Source: an uncultured Lachnospiraceae bacterium (GTDB lineage: Bacteria > Bacillota > Clostridia > Lachnospirales > Lachnospiraceae). Taken from it: a stretch of DNA of 5,852 bases. Made by a program: the position numbers and the translations under genes. Below are positions 5,083 through 5,852 of the stretch, in pieces. The notes below the pieces were generated by a model. The model had not been told where the DNA came from and did not search any database. It saw only the letters and a program-made list of their open reading frames with translations. Within the stretch, counting starts at the first letter, position 1. Every line of letters begins with the position of its first letter. The stretch lies in contig CAKRHL010000143.1 in the NCBI GenBank assembly GCA_934338765.1, forward strand, positions 1-5,852. Direction: 5' to 3'.

Positions 5083-5852
5083 ATGAAAACAACGGATTCA
5101 TCCATTATACAATTAGATTTTTCTGAGGAAATGCGTAATTCCTACCGTGACTATGCCGTGAGCGTTATCATTGCCCGTGCCCTGCCGGATATCCGGGACG
5201 GCTTGAAGCCGGTGCAGAGACGTATTCTCTACGCCATGAAGGAGCTGGGACTGGCTCCGGACAAGCCACACCGAAAAAGTGCCCGTATCGTCGGCGACAC
5301 CATGGGTAAATATCATCCACACGGTGACAGCTCCATCTACGATGCCCTGGTACATATGACAGAGGATTATTCCCTGTCGATCCCACTGGTGGATGGCCAC
5401 GGAAACTTCGGTTCCATCGACGGTGACAGTGCCGCAGCCATGCGATATACGGAGGCACGCCTTTCCTCCGGTGCCATGACCATGTTGGATAACCTGGACA
5501 AGGGACTTGTTCCTTTTGGTCCAAACTTCGATGAAAGCGAAAAGGAGCCGCTGGTACTGCCGGCAACCCTTCCAAACCTTTTGTTAAACGGCACCACGGG
5601 TATCGCCGTTGGTATGGCAACCAATATCCCGCCGCACAATCCTTCCGAGGTGATCGACGGAGTGATCGCTTATATGGATGATCCTGATATTTCAACTTAT
5701 GAATTGATGCAGTATATTAAAGGACCGGATTTTCCAACCGGTGCCATGATCACGAATGCAGATGATATCCGCACGATTTATGAAACCGGTGAAGGAAAAT
5801 TAAAGCTCCGGGCAAAGACCGAGATCGAGGACAGTGATTACGGCCGCAAAAA
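5083..5852 (+). CDS. parC: Type IIA DNA topoisomerase subunit A (topoisomerase IV ParC; gyrase GyrA possible), truncated by window edge
   Basis: This is the DNA-cleaving subunit that partners the product of the preceding gene. The visible 256 codons are open to the right edge. Y122 in AAMRYTEA is the tyrosine that attacks DNA, next to R121. The winged-helix core shows [15 protein letters not shown] (33-47), [19 protein letters not shown] (66-84) and [11 protein letters not shown] (105-115). The quinolone-determining positions S83 and D87 carry the usual drug-sensitive residues and happen to share E. coli GyrA numbering. [20 protein letters not shown] and [18 protein letters not shown] are the features I associate with clostridial ParC, which is the reason for the symbol. 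The C-terminal domain, where a GyrA box would identify gyrase, is outside the window. It lies 48 nt after parE with no promoter or terminator seen in the gap, so the two are probably co-transcribed. One deviation is S116 where Gly is usual, just before AAAMRY. Confidence 0.9.
   Translation, partial: MKTTDSSIIQLDFSEEMRNSYRDYAVSVIIARALPDIRDGLKPVQRRILYAMKELGLAPDKPHRKSARIVGDTMGKYHPHGDSSIYDALVHMTEDYSLSIPLVDGHGNFGSIDGDSAAAMRYTEARLSSGAMTMLDNLDKGLVPFGPNFDESEKEPLVLPATLPNLLLNGTTGIAVGMATNIPPHNPSEVIDGVIAYMDDPDISTYELMQYIKGPDFPTGAMITNADDIRTIYETGEGKLKLRAKTEIEDSDYGRK

Noticed and set aside
5168..5695. 175-codon minus-strand frame opposite parC
   Set aside because: It is rich in Arg, Pro and Trp, as expected from reading a conserved GC-richer gene backwards; the plus-strand frame carries all type IIA motifs.

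Overview
The window looks like ordinary chromosome from a motile, low-to-moderate-GC Firmicute. The best fit is a gut Lachnospiraceae member (Roseburia/Agathobacter type). This rests on the flgM-flgN-flgK order, a clostridial-type divergent diaminopimelate decarboxylase, strong AGGAGG-like ribosome binding sites, and the sequence style of the topoisomerase subunits. The genus is inferred from protein style and was not confirmed by any search.

Left arm (1-1516, minus strand): a late flagellar operon read right to left, with flgM (anti-sigma-28), flgN (export chaperone) and the start of flgK (hook-filament junction protein, running off the window at base 1). A clear sigma-28 promoter (TAAA-N15-TCCGATAC) lies upstream of flgM, so the anti-sigma factor is probably expressed under the sigma factor it inhibits. 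The 183-bp flgN-flgK spacer is rich in inverted repeats and may hold a dispersed repeat element.

Middle (1506-2934, minus strand): lysA (diaminopimelate decarboxylase, last step of lysine synthesis) with its own sigma-A-type promoter. It ends at a strong intrinsic terminator whose stem physically contains the -35 of the flgM promoter.

Right arm (2945-5852, plus strand): a divergently transcribed pair encoding the B and A subunits of a type IIA topoisomerase. They are called parE-parC here, although gyrase cannot be excluded because the A-subunit C-terminal domain lies outside the window. The B-subunit gene is complete; the A-subunit gene is open at the right edge.

The three units (motility, lysine/cell-wall precursor synthesis, chromosome topology) are functionally unrelated neighbours with separate promoters. 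I saw no rRNA, tRNA, CRISPR array, insertion sequence or phage gene, and no gene-free stretch over 300 bases. I do not see a convincing undescribed system. The most interesting points are the terminator/promoter overlap, the structured flgN-flgK spacer and the divergent LysA active-site motifs.
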